From: an uncultured Clostridia bacterium
GTDB lineage: Bacteria; Bacillota; Clostridia; Christensenellales; Borkfalkiaceae
Direction: 5' to 3'
Assembly (NCBI GenBank): GCA_947627125.1
Contig: CANQUY010000003.1
Location: 1 to 33,107 of the forward strand
DNA length: 33,107 bases
A program made the position numbers and the translations under genes. Below are positions 6,480 through 13,871 of this stretch, piece by piece. Below the pieces are notes generated by a model. The model was not told the origin of the DNA and searched no databases. It saw only the letters and a program-made list of their open reading frames with translations. Position 1 is the first letter of the stretch. Each line of letters begins with the position of its first letter.

Positions 6480-7442
6480 ATGAAACACCTTTCAAAAATC
6501 ATGGGGGCTGTGCTCTCTTTGGTCCTGCTCTTCTCGCTGTTCGGCTGCGGGGAGCCGCACGAGCATGTGTGGAGCGGCTGGATGTACGATGACGAAAACG
6601 GCCATTACCGCATCTGCACGGCGGACGGGTGCACTGAGCCGCGCGCCAGAGAGTACGGGCAGCACGACGGCACGCCCTGCACGCTCTGTGCCGCTTTCCG
6701 CGTTCTTGCGTTCTATGCGAAATACAACGGCGACCAGGCGCACGAGAGTTTCGACGCCGAGGCGGACGATTGGTTTCAAAAACAGGCCGAGGAGAACAAC
6801 TTTATCTATGAATCCACCTGCGATTGGAGCCTCTTAAACGACGCATATGTTGCAAATTTTGACGTTTTGATCTTCCTCGATTCCCGTCCCGAGGACCCCT
6901 ACGTGCGGGCGGCGTTTGAGCGGTATATGGAAAAGGGCGGCGCGTGGATGGGCTTCCACTTTGCGGCCTTTGCGCTCGGGGAAGCGGGCAGCGGCGGTTC
7001 TGCCGTGGAGCAGGATTGGGACTGGTATCATGAGGAATTTTTGGGCTCGGGGCAGTACACCGACAACACATGGCAGCCGACCGCGGAAACGCTCAGAGTG
7101 GAAACGCACGATCACCCCGCGACGGAGGGCCTGCCCGATACCTTTGTTTCTGCCCCCTGCGAGTGGTACAGCTGGGAGCACGACCTGAGGGAAAATCCCG
7201 ACATTACCGTCTTGGCTTCGCTCGACAGTTCCACCTTCCCCGTCGGCGACAACCCGGGGGAGATCTGGTATGACGGCTACTATCCCGTGGTCTGGGCGAA
7301 CAACAACTACCGCATGATCTACTTTAACATGGGGCACAACCTTGTGCAGTACGGGCAGCCGTATAGGGATCTTTCGCACACCTTTGACTGCGAAGAGATG
7401 GCCGCGATGGTTCTGAATGGCCTCTTCGGCCTTGTGGGGTGA
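6480..7442 (+). CDS. Lipoprotein with a cysteine-rich module and a ThuA-like domain
   Basis: The product has 320 residues. The signal peptide ends in the lipobox LFGC (C23), so the protein is probably lipid-anchored outside the membrane. Residues 26-70 form a small module with HEHVW, then CTADGC and CTLC (C46, C51, C67, C70), resembling His/Cys repeats of Bacillota surface proteins. Residues about 73-318 match the ThuA fold (trehalose-utilisation, class I amidotransferase-like): DVLIFLDSR, RYMEKGGAWMGFHFAAFA, HPATEGLP, EWYSW, YPVVWANNNYRMIYFNMGHN. ThuA proteins are tied to sugar metabolism, but no sugar genes are nearby, so the substrate is unknown. The gene has its own promoter and is flanked by terminators. 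Confidence 0.8.
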   Translation: MKHLSKIMGAVLSLVLLFSLFGCGEPHEHVWSGWMYDDENGHYRICTADGCTEPRAREYGQHDGTPCTLCAAFRVLAFYAKYNGDQAHESFDAEADDWFQKQAEENNFIYESTCDWSLLNDAYVANFDVLIFLDSRPEDPYVRAAFERYMEKGGAWMGFHFAAFALGEAGSGGSAVEQDWDWYHEEFLGSGQYTDNTWQPTAETLRVETHDHPATEGLPDTFVSAPCEWYSWEHDLRENPDITVLASLDSSTFPVGDNPGEIWYDGYYPVVWANNNYRMIYFNMGHNLVQYGQPYRDLSHTFDCEEMAAMVLNGLFGLVG

Positions 7443-7462
7443 AAGGGGCGGCGTTCCCCTTT
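7442..7462 (+). terminator. Weak terminator-like hairpin at the end of the ThuA gene
   Basis: AAAGGGG (7442-7448) pairs with CCCCTTT (7456-7462) and overlaps the stop codon. Only three T residues follow the GC part. Confidence 0.4.
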
Positions 7463-7470
7463 GGGGAGCC

Positions 7471-7949
7471 CGTGGCGGCGTCATGCTGAGAGCGGAAGTA
7501 CAACGCAGTCTACAAGGGCTGTACCGAAGCATCTCGCTGCACGCTTTACGGGTTTTTGCCATAGCGGCGTCATGCTGAGAACAAGAGTACAACGCAGTCT
7601 GCGAGGGTTGTACCGAAGCATCTCGCCGCATGCTTTACGGACTTTCGCCGCGAGATTCTTCGGGTCAATTCACATTGACTTCGTTCCTGCTGGCGTTCTC
7701 AGAATGACGCGGCACGGGGACAGGGTGACACGGTTGGAACAGCAGTGTGCGGCGTCATGCTGAGAACGGAAGTACAACGCAGTCTACAAGGGCTGTACCG
7801 AAGCATCTCGCCGCATGCTTTACGGACTTTCGCCGCGAGATTCTTCGGGTCAATTCACATTGACTTCGTTCCTGCTGGCGTTCTCAGAATGACGCGGCGG
7901 AGGGGGCATGGACTGCGTTCCTGCCCCGTTTCTCAGAATGACGCGGCGG
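7471..7949. repeat. REP-like cluster: B-B-A, B-A and a half A
   Basis: A B-B-A composite (about 7471-7713) is followed by a B-A composite (about 7747-7899) and a lone A end (to 7949). The outer ends of each composite (GCGGCGTCATGCTGAG and CTCAGAATGACGC) are near inverted copies. The remaining 60 bp before the ktrB promoter hold nothing I recognise. Confidence 0.85.
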
Positions 7950-8009
7950 GAGCCGAGGAAGGCCGTCCCTTTGGGGACGGAAATTTTTTTTGTTTTTGAA
8001 TTCTTTTGC

Positions 8010-8038
8010 TTGATAATTCTCATGCGATTTGATAAAAT
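8010..8038 (+). promoter_or_regulatory. Promoter upstream of ktrB
   Basis: TTGATA (8010-8015), 17-nt spacer, TAAAAT (8033-8038). It leaves a leader of about 75 nt before the ATG at 8122. I see no recognisable riboswitch in the leader. Confidence 0.6.
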
Positions 8039-8121
8039 ATAGATAGCGTCTGAAAAGAATTCGGGTCCGTTGGCTTTATGGGATCTTTCTCGCAACAAGG
8101 CAAAAGAGCATAGAGGTAAAT

Positions 8122-9459
8122 ATGCAACTCAAGACAAAAGGGAAAATGAGCATTTGGAGATATCTGACGCTTGGGTATCTCATTGTCATTCTCGTGGGGA
8201 GTGTCTTGCTCGTGCTGCCCTTTGCGGCGAAGGACGGCTCCACGTCCTATATCAATGCCCTCTTCACCGCCACTTCCGCCGCCTGCGTCACGGGGCTCGT
8301 TCCCTTTGATACCTTCACCCACTGGACGCTCTTCGGGCAAATCGTCATTCTGCTCCTCATTCAGCTTGGCGGCCTCGGGTTTACGACCTTCGTTTCCATT
8401 CTCCTCATCATGGTGAAGCGGGGCTTCGGGCTGTACGAACGCAGCGCCGTCATCAAGTCCCTCGGCAGTAACAGTTTGAAGGGCGTCAAGACGCTTGTCA
8501 AGCAGATCGTCATCGGCACACTCATCTTTGAACTTGTCGGCGCGGGGCTCCTCTCCATCCGCTTCATCGGCGACTTCGGCGTCGGGCAGGGCATTTACTT
8601 TTCCATTTTCCACGCCGTTTCCGCGTTCTGCAATGCGGGTTTCGACCTCATGGGGGACGCGGGCTCCCTCTCCGCCTATGCGACCGATCCCCTCGTTGTC
8701 ATCACGGTCTGTGCCCTCATCTTTATCGGCGGGCTGGGCTTCTGCGTGTGGGGAGATATCTTCAACTGCAGGGGGAATCCCAAAAAATTCCAATTCTATA
8801 CGAAATTTATCGTGCTGTGCAGCGTCCTGCTACTCGCCATCTCCATGGGGCTCTTTCTCGCCTTTGATTGGAACAGCGAGGCCTATGCGGACAAGGGCGT
8901 CGGGGGAAAATTCCTCTGCGCTCTCTTTGAGGCAATGACGGCGCGGACGGCGGGCTTCTACTCGGTGGATTACAACAAGATCTCGCAGAGCGGGTATCTC
9001 TTGACGGTGATTTTAATGTTTATCGGCGGGTGCTCGGGCTCGACGGCGGGCGGCATCAAGGTGGGAACCTTTGCCGTGATGATCATGGGTATGCTTGCGG
9101 CCCTGCGCGGGAAGCAGGACATCAACCTCGGCAAGCGGCGCGTCGAAATGTCGCAGCTTCACCAGGCCCTCGCGATCTTTACGGCGTATCTCACGATCAT
9201 TCTCGTCGCCGTGATGACGATCTGCGCGATCGAGCCGTTCGGGTTCAGAGAGATTTTGTTTGAAACGGTTTCCGCGCTCGGGACGGTGGGACTGAGCCTC
9301 GGCATCACTTCCAAGCTCGGCATCATCTCCGAGCTCATCCTCATTCTTCTGATGTTTGCGGGGAGAGCGGGCGTGCTCACCATTTCCATGGCGCTCAGCC
9401 AAAAGAACCAAACGGAGGCGCAGATCCGCCACCCCGTGGAAGTCATTTTTATCGGGTAA
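8122..9459 (+). CDS. ktrB: Potassium uptake channel subunit, TrkH/KtrB family
   Basis: The product has 445 residues and about ten hydrophobic segments, the KtrB size. The four pore-loop repeats are visible: TSAACVTGL (residues about 50-58), VSAFCNAGFD, MTARTAGF and VSALGTVGLS, each with the selectivity-filter glycine. The protein forms the K+-translocating dimer driven by a sodium or proton gradient and needs a cytosolic RCK subunit, here encoded downstream by ktrA. AGAGGT precedes the ATG at 8122. The gap to ktrA is 206 nt and contains repeats, so coupling is looser than in a compact operon. Since cdaA is also in this window, c-di-AMP control of uptake through KtrA is plausible from family knowledge. 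Confidence 0.93.
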   Translation: MQLKTKGKMSIWRYLTLGYLIVILVGSVLLVLPFAAKDGSTSYINALFTATSAACVTGLVPFDTFTHWTLFGQIVILLLIQLGGLGFTTFVSILLIMVKRGFGLYERSAVIKSLGSNSLKGVKTLVKQIVIGTLIFELVGAGLLSIRFIGDFGVGQGIYFSIFHAVSAFCNAGFDLMGDAGSLSAYATDPLVVITVCALIFIGGLGFCVWGDIFNCRGNPKKFQFYTKFIVLCSVLLLAISMGLFLAFDWNSEAYADKGVGGKFLCALFEAMTARTAGFYSVDYNKISQSGYLLTVILMFIGGCSGSTAGGIKVGTFAVMIMGMLAALRGKQDINLGKRRVEMSQLHQALAIFTAYLTIILVAVMTICAIEPFGFREILFETVSALGTVGLSLGITSKLGIISELILILLMFAGRAGVLTISMALSQKNQTEAQIRHPVEVIFIG

Positions 9460-9485
9460 GCGGACGGGGTGCGGACATCGTTGCC

Positions 9486-9515
9486 CACCCCCCTACCCCC
9501 CTCCTCGGGAGGGGG
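9486..9515. repeat. C/G-rich palindromic repeat (CTCCTCGGGAG core)
   Basis: CCCCCTCCTCGGGAGGGGG preceded by CCCCCCTAC. The same motif recurs at about 27912-27946 and, reversed, at 32762-32793, with a relative at 10667-10704. A small second repeat family. Confidence 0.7.
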
Positions 9516-9540
9516 CATGACTGACGCGTCGAGCTCGGAT

Positions 9541-9634
9541 CGCTCATCCTGAGCGTAGCGAAGGATCCCGTTAAACTGACGGACTTCGTATAAGGGGATT
9601 CTTCGGTCGCTTACGCTCCCTCAGAATGAGCGCG
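9541..9634. repeat. Two short REP-like units inside the ktrB-ktrA gap
   Basis: A C-core unit (CTCATCCTGAGCGTAGCGAA, then GGATCCCGTTAAAC) is followed by a reversed T-core unit (GATTCTTCGGTCGCTTACGC, then TCCCTCAGAATGAG). Each folds as a hairpin. They separate two genes that normally act together. Confidence 0.8.
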
Positions 9635-9665
9635 GGACAAAAATTTTTCATTCACAAGGAGAACT

Positions 9666-10319
9666 ATGGTATCGGTATTACTCATCGGTATGGGAAAATT
9701 CGGGCGGGAGCTCGGGGAACGGCTGCTCGGCATGGGCGATCAGGTCATGATCGTCGATAAAAACGAGGACAATATCAATGCCCTCGCTTCCCGCTATACT
9801 AACGCCCTCATCATGAACTGCATGGTCATGGAAAACCTCAAGACGCTCGATATCCCCGCGTTCGACGTCTGCGTCGTGGCGATCGGCGACGACTTCCAAG
9901 CCTCTCTCGAAATCACGTCCAATTTAAAGGACCTCGGGGCGAAGAAGGTGGTTTCCAAGGCCTCCACGGAGATCCAGCGGAAGTTCCTGACGCGCGCGGG
10001 CGCGGATGAGGTCATCTATCCCGACAAGGATGTGGCCGAAAAGCTCGCCGTCACGCTCAATTCCGCCAACGTCATCAACTTTATCGAACTCGACAACGAC
10101 CACGCCATTTTCGAGATCGAAACGCCCAAGCGGTGGATGCGGAAGAAGCTCATTGACGTCAACCCCCGCGCAAAGTACGGCATGAATATTCTCACCGTCA
10201 AGAAAGGGAACAACGTCATTTCCACCATTGACGGGAACTATGTGTTTGAGGAGGGAGATCTGCTTGTGGTGTTCGGCAACACCGAGGCGATTTTGAGGTT
10301 TACCAACAAACAACGGTAA
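9666..10319 (+). CDS. ktrA: Potassium uptake regulatory subunit, KtrA/TrkA family (RCK)
   Basis: The product has 217 residues. The RCK_N Rossmann domain starts at once with LIGMGKFG (residues 6-13), followed by the acidic residue ending strand 2 (IVDKNED, D31) that contacts the nucleotide ribose. Residues about 140-215 are the RCK_C domain (ELDNDHAIFEIETPKRWMRK, then VFEEGDLLVVFG), the site where c-di-AMP binds in studied KtrA proteins. An octameric ring of KtrA gates the KtrB channel in response to ATP/ADP. AAGGAG lies 5 nt before the ATG. A strong terminator follows. Confidence 0.93.
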   Translation: MVSVLLIGMGKFGRELGERLLGMGDQVMIVDKNEDNINALASRYTNALIMNCMVMENLKTLDIPAFDVCVVAIGDDFQASLEITSNLKDLGAKKVVSKASTEIQRKFLTRAGADEVIYPDKDVAEKLAVTLNSANVINFIELDNDHAIFEIETPKRWMRKKLIDVNPRAKYGMNILTVKKGNNVISTIDGNYVFEEGDLLVVFGNTEAILRFTNKQR

Positions 10320-10330
10320 GGGTGAATATG

Positions 10331-10368
10331 CGGGCGCCGCGGCCTCTTGGCCGCGCCGCCCGTTTTTT
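10331..10368 (+). terminator. Strong intrinsic terminator after ktrA
   Basis: CGGGCG(C)CGCGGCC, loop TCTT, GGCCGCG(C)CGCCCG, then TTTTTT, with one C-C mismatch in the stem. Confidence 0.9.
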
Positions 10369-10404
10369 GACGGGGAGGTTAAGCAGGATGACGCGGGACT
10401 TCGG

Positions 10405-10644
10405 TGCGGCGTCATGCTGAGAACGAGAGTACAACGCAGTCTACGAGGGCTGTACCGAAGCATCTCGCCGCATGCTCTACGGATTTTCGCCATTGCGGCG
10501 TCATGCTGAGAACGAGAGTACAACGCAGTCTACGAGGGCTCTACCGAAGCATCTCGCCGCATGCTTTACGGACTTTCGCCGCGAGATTCTTCGGGTTAAG
10601 TCGTCGGACTTCGTTCCTGCTCCGTTTCTCAGAATGACGCGGCG
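10405..10644. repeat. REP-like B-B-A composite
   Basis: Two B units in the plus direction and one reversed A unit, about 240 bp, outer ends inverted. It occupies the space between the ktrA and envelope-operon terminators together with a C/G-rich repeat at 10667-10704. No gene is visible here. Confidence 0.85.
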
Positions 10645-10730
10645 TGCAGACTTCGTTTGAGGGCGTCCCCCCACCCCTACCCCGCCCCCTTACGCAGGGG
10701 GCGGGCAAGAGAAAAGGTGCAAGGGAATAC

Positions 10731-10759
10731 AAAAAAGACCTCCCGTGGGAGGTCTTTTT
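10731..10759 (-). terminator. Terminator of the envelope operon
   Basis: AAAGACCTCCC, loop GT, GGGAGGTCTTT, with A/T runs on both sides, so it can work in both directions. It starts 2 nt beyond the 54-residue gene's stop codon. Confidence 0.9.
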
Positions 10760-10760
10760 G

Positions 10761-10925
10761 TTATTTGGAGGATTTGGAAGGGGGGCTGTTGTCTTTTTCC
10801 TTCTTTGCCGCGCGGTAATCAAAGAACAGATAGACGAGTACCGCAGCAAGCACGGCGAAATTGACGGCCGCGACCGCGATCGCCGCACCCTTCAATGTTG
10901 AAAATGTCACTGCAAGCAAGGCCAT
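10761..10925 (-). CDS. 54-residue single-pass membrane protein, third gene of the envelope operon
   Basis: ATG at 10925, preceded by AGAGGGG 7 nt upstream, opens a 54-residue frame. It has one hydrophobic helix (residues about 12-35, ending VLVYLFF) and a lysine- and serine-rich tail (RAAKKEKDNSPPSKSSK). The stop lies against the operon terminator and the gap to the preceding gene is 28 nt, both of which argue for a real gene. I recognise no family. A membrane partner or assembly factor for the two secreted proteins is a guess from position. Confidence 0.7.
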   Translation of the reverse strand: MALLAVTFSTLKGAAIAVAAVNFAVLAAVLVYLFFDYRAAKKEKDNSPPSKSSK

Positions 10926-10953
10926 AGCTTTCCCCTCTTGTTATCGTGAAAAA

Positions 10954-11610
10954 TTAACCTTCGGTGCCGTCGGTGATGGTGAAGGTCAGCGTATCTTCAT
11001 ATGCGGTTCCGCCCGTGGAATACTTCCCATCGTCAGCGTTTTTCAGCGATGCTTTTAAGGTCGCCTCGCCCGACTGTGTGCCTGCATCCAATGTAAGAAC
11101 TGTACCGCCATTGATAAGTGCACCGGAACTGTCGTCCACTTTGAGATCATATTCAATGGATTGTCCGTTACCACTCACTTTCCATTCGCCGTTGCTGCTG
11201 ACGGTGACCTTGAATTGCTTGCCTTTCTCGATGACAACATCTGAAGCTTCTACCTTTCCGCCCGCTGTGTCGCCGACCGTGATTGAATCGGGAATGGTGA
11301 GCTTCCACGTGGTATCAACGCTGTAAGTAACAGTCGTTTGAGCGGAATCGTGGTTTTTCTCATCAAGGCTCGCCGCCGAAGCGGTGACGACTGCGCCGAT
11401 CGAGCCCGCAACCGTCACCCCGGGGGATGAGCCGGGGCCCTCGCTCGTCCGTTCGTCCGTTGCGTTGGGGTCGAGCATGACGACGCCGCCCGTCGAGTAT
11501 TTCGGAGGCTCCTCCGCCGTGGCCGCAAGGCTGAGCATGATGATATCGAAAATCAAAAGGACGATGAGCGGAAGGGAGAAAAGGAGATACTTCACAGAAT
11601 TTTTACTCAT
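10954..11610 (-). CDS. Secreted or membrane-anchored beta-rich envelope protein
   Basis: The product has 218 residues. An N-terminal hydrophobic helix (residues about 8-29) ends in AATAEE, which could be a signal-peptidase site or an anchor. The rest is rich in T, S, G and V and predicted beta: VDTTWKLTIPDSITVGDT, then KGKQFKVTVSSNGEWKVSG, ending TAYEDTLTFTITDGTEG. The closing strand resembles that of the gene before it (YLDTLTFSATLEG), so the two may share a fold. KYSTGG occurs twice, after the signal and near the end. The start ATG overlaps the upstream stop by 4 nt (ATGA), so translation is probably coupled. No LPXTG or other sorting motif is present. Function unknown. Confidence 0.8.
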   Translation of the reverse strand: MSKNSVKYLLFSLPLIVLLIFDIIMLSLAATAEEPPKYSTGGVVMLDPNATDERTSEGPGSSPGVTVAGSIGAVVTASAASLDEKNHDSAQTTVTYSVDTTWKLTIPDSITVGDTAGGKVEASDVVIEKGKQFKVTVSSNGEWKVSGNGQSIEYDLKVDDSSGALINGGTVLTLDAGTQSGEATLKASLKNADDGKYSTGGTAYEDTLTFTITDGTEG

Positions 11611-12664
11611 AACTCCTCCCCCTCAAGCGTTGCGGAAAAGGTAAGTGTGTCGAGATAACCATCACTATCACCGGTGGAAACGGCGGATTCAAGCGTCAAA
11701 GTGATGGTAATCGTGCCCCCGATTTGCCTCCGAAGATCACCCTCATCGGCCGGATCGTTCCCCACCCCTTCCGTGACCTCAATTTGCCAGATCGTAAACG
11801 GATCCTCTGAGTCTGTTATTTCGCTTGCGTTTGCACTGAACCCCGTTCCGAGGTCTGACAATTCTGCGGAAATCAAATAATCGATAACGATACTCTTGTC
11901 ATCGTTGGCAAGTCCGCCGTTTTCAGACCATATTTTGAGGGACAGAGTAAATCCCTCGTAGATATAGCTTGATTCTTCGAGCGTAATATCGAACGAATAA
12001 GTCGGAAGCCCGCTTCCCTCTTCAAACGTCCAGCCCTCTGCGTCGGGGGCGGGAATTTCGTCGGGAAGAGTGAAGGTGTATAGATTGATATAATTTTCGC
12101 CGAGTTCCGCGCCGCAGTCCATGCAATTTCCGTCCGCATCGGGACGGTGGGCAACTTGCAACTGCAAACCGCAACCGTTACACACGGCCCAGTGGGTTTT
12201 GTTGTCTGTATCTTCCTCGACGGGTTCCCAATCCCCATTGCCCCCCGCAGTGAAGTCGTGACTATGCTGATCCTGTTTCCAAGCAGATTCCAAAACGCCG
12301 TCGTACTCAAGTGTTCCAAGATCGTATTGTTCGCCGTCGAATTCAGCGTTTGCCCAATCTATGGTGCCCTCTTTCTTATTGCCTCTTCCGTCGGTTTCAA
12401 CATTGCCATCTGTATCGACAACCCTGTAATGGGACTCAGCAAGTAGCTCTATGCCACAATAGAATGTCCCCCAAAGAAAATTTCCTCCTCCATACTGCCG
12501 CCTTGATAAGCAACGGAAACGGCATATACCTCAATCATATCATTGGGCGCCGCGTGAGCTTTTTCGGCGGGGCGTGCGGGCATGGAGAGGCACAGGACGA
12601 TCATCGTCCAGACGCATGCGCACAACAACGCAACCGCTGAGTTTCTCGATATGCGCTTTTCCAT
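11607..12664 (-). pseudogene. Secreted envelope protein gene with a frameshift at a G5 run
   Basis: From the ATG at 12664 (GGGAGGGG just upstream) the frame encodes a signal peptide (hydrophobic residues about 10-28, cleavage near AHA-AP) and stops after 71 codons. One extra G in the run at 12468-12472 would join it smoothly to a downstream frame that runs to 11607, giving about 352 residues: FFGGTFYCGIELLAESHYRV across the join. The second part has a HSHDF...CNGC...CMDCG module like that of the ThuA lipoprotein and a beta-rich C-terminus. The lesion may be a true mutation, a phase-variable tract, -1 ribosomal frameshifting or an assembly error. Downstream genes look intact. I recognise no named family. 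Confidence 0.7.
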
Positions 12665-12691
12665 ACGCCCCTCCCATAAAAGTACAGGATT

Positions 12692-12720
12692 ACTATACCA
12701 AAGTATTTTGTACTTGTCAA
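12692..12720 (-). promoter_or_regulatory. Promoter of the envelope operon
   Basis: TTGACA (12720-12715), 17-nt spacer, TATAGT (12697-12692), minus strand. The -35 lies inside the palindrome TACTTGTCAAGTA (12711-12723). Confidence 0.85.
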
Positions 12721-12735
12721 GTATTTTTTTACAAT
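12708..12735 (+). promoter_or_regulatory. Likely promoter of the XRE regulator gene
   Basis: TTGTAC (12708-12713), 16-nt spacer, TACAAT (12730-12735). The -10 lies inside the 19-bp palindrome at 12728-12746. Confidence 0.55.
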
Positions 12736-12746
12736 AGTATTGTAAA
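12711..12746. promoter_or_regulatory. Two palindromic operator candidates between divergent promoters
   Basis: TACTTG-T-CAAGTA (12711-12723) covers the operon -35. TTTACAAT-AGT-ATTGTAAA (12728-12746), a perfect 8-bp inverted repeat, covers the regulator -10. AAGTATTTT also occurs as a direct repeat 18 bp apart (12701 and 12719). The layout suits a repressor that controls both itself and the operon. Confidence 0.65.
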
Positions 12747-12784
12747 TTTTGACAAATTTGGAAAAAATCATGGGGAATAGCATT

Positions 12785-13078
12785 ATGTTGAACGAAAACA
12801 TCCGTGCATTGAGGCAAGTGCGGCACTTGAGTCAGGTGGAACTTGCAAAAGGACTGCATGTCAGCAAGCAGTGCATTTCAAATTGGGAAAACGACAATAT
12901 CCTTCCGTCCGTGGAGATGCTTGTGAGGATCGCAACGTTTTTCAACGTTTCCACCGACGCCCTCCTCGGAATTGAAAACCATAATACCGTTTCGGTGGAG
13001 GGGCTCACCGACGTTCAGATCGATCATGTGAAACTGCTCATTGAGGACCTTCGGGGAAGGGAGAGGGAAATGATATAA
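12785..13078 (+). CDS. XRE-family transcriptional regulator
   Basis: The product has 97 residues starting MLNENIRALRQ. The ATG at 12785 has GGGGA about 9 nt upstream; a TTG start at 12749 is possible but lies beside the operator and adds residues outside the HTH. Residues about 5-60 form the Cro/CI-type helix-turn-helix: LSQVELAKGLHVSKQCISNW, then ILPSVEMLVRIATFFNVSTD. The C-terminal 35 residues are polar and helical, perhaps for dimerisation (VQIDHVKLLIEDLRG). It is divergent from the envelope operon, with palindromes between, so it probably represses both. The general plan recalls SinR control of secreted matrix genes in Bacillus, though orthology is not claimed. Confidence 0.85.
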   Translation: MLNENIRALRQVRHLSQVELAKGLHVSKQCISNWENDNILPSVEMLVRIATFFNVSTDALLGIENHNTVSVEGLTDVQIDHVKLLIEDLRGREREMI

Positions 13079-13107
13079 TAATGTATAGAAAGTAGAGAAT
13101 GAAATGA

Positions 13108-13136
13108 CGCGCCCGCCGACACTGTCGGCGGGCGCG
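13108..13136 (+). terminator. GC-rich hairpin after the regulator gene
   Basis: CGCGCCCGCCGACA-C-TGTCGGCGGGCGCG, a nearly perfect stem without a T-run. Probable terminator. Confidence 0.6.
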
Positions 13137-13222
13137 ATTGATGAAATGTAATCAAATTAAAAATTTAAAATTGTGGTGTGGCGTGATTGGGAATGACGGG
13201 GCGGGGTGACGGGGAGCCCATA

Positions 13223-13830
13223 GCGGCGTCATGCTGAGAACGTGAGTACAACGCAGTCTATGAGGGCTGAACCGAAGCATCTCGCCGCATGCTTTACGGA
13301 CTTTCGCCGTTGCGGCGTCATGCTGAGAACGTGAGTACAACGCAGTCTACGGAGGCTCTACCGAAGCATCTCGCCGCATAGTTTACGGACTTTCGCCGCG
13401 AGATTCTTCGGGTTAAGTCGTCGGACTTCGTTCCTGCTCCGTTTCTCAGAATGACGCGGCGCAGGGGCAGGACTGCGTTCGGGGCTGAGCCGAGGACGGA
13501 CCCGTTGCGGCGTCATGCTGAGAATGAGAGTACAACGCAGTCTACGAGGGCTGAACCGAAGCATCTCGCCGCATGCTTTACGGACTTTCGCCATTGCGGC
13601 GTCATGCTGAGAACGGGAGCACAACGCAGTCTACGAGGGCTGTACCGAAGCATCTCGCCGCATGGTTTACGGATTTTCGCCGCGAGATTCTTCGGGTTAA
13701 GTCGTCGAACTTCGTTCCTGCTCCGTTTCTCAGAATGACGCGGCGCAGGGGCGCATGAGCTCCCGTGCGTTTAACGGGATCCTTCCCCTTCGACTATGCT
13801 CAGGGGCAGGATGAGCGGCGGGGCAGGATG
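13223..13830. repeat. REP-like cluster: two B-B-A composites plus a short C unit
   Basis: B-B-A composites lie at about 13223-13461 and 13507-13745. They are very similar in sequence and identical in arrangement, which suggests the composite itself is copied. A C-type remnant (GGGATCCTTCCCCTTCGACT, then CAGGATGAGCGG) ends near 13830. Before them, 13150-13175 carries an AT-rich stretch related to those at 26676 and 28150. No gene is visible between 13079 and 13871. Confidence 0.85.
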
Positions 13831-13866
13831 AGCGGGCGGGGGCGCATGTTGCGCCCCCGCCCGCTC
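13830..13866 (-). terminator. Long GC-rich hairpin after lysC
   Basis: GAGCGGGCGGGGGCGC, 5-nt loop, then the perfect 16-base complement. It begins 6 nt beyond the lysC stop codon, but no T-run follows, so it is at best an atypical terminator or RNA stabiliser. Confidence 0.5.
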
Positions 13867-13871
13867 AATTA

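Noticed and set aside
7471..7949. Open frames within the repeat clusters (also 10405-10644, 13223-13745, 2794-3129)
   Set aside because: The translated text only restates the repeat (for example AARFFGL, SISPHALR) and recurs wherever the repeat does, with no ribosome binding site.
7950..8121. c-di-AMP (ydaO-type) riboswitch before ktrB
   Set aside because: The leader is only about 75 nt and shows none of the conserved text I know for this class.
12281..12664. Two independent genes on either side of the G5 run
   Set aside because: The downstream frame has no good start or ribosome binding site near the break; its first possible start (TTG) cuts into continuous protein sequence. A single broken gene fits better.
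13223..13745. CRISPR array
   Set aside because: The repeats are long, palindromic as whole units and alternate in orientation. There are no unique spacers of constant length, and no cas genes.
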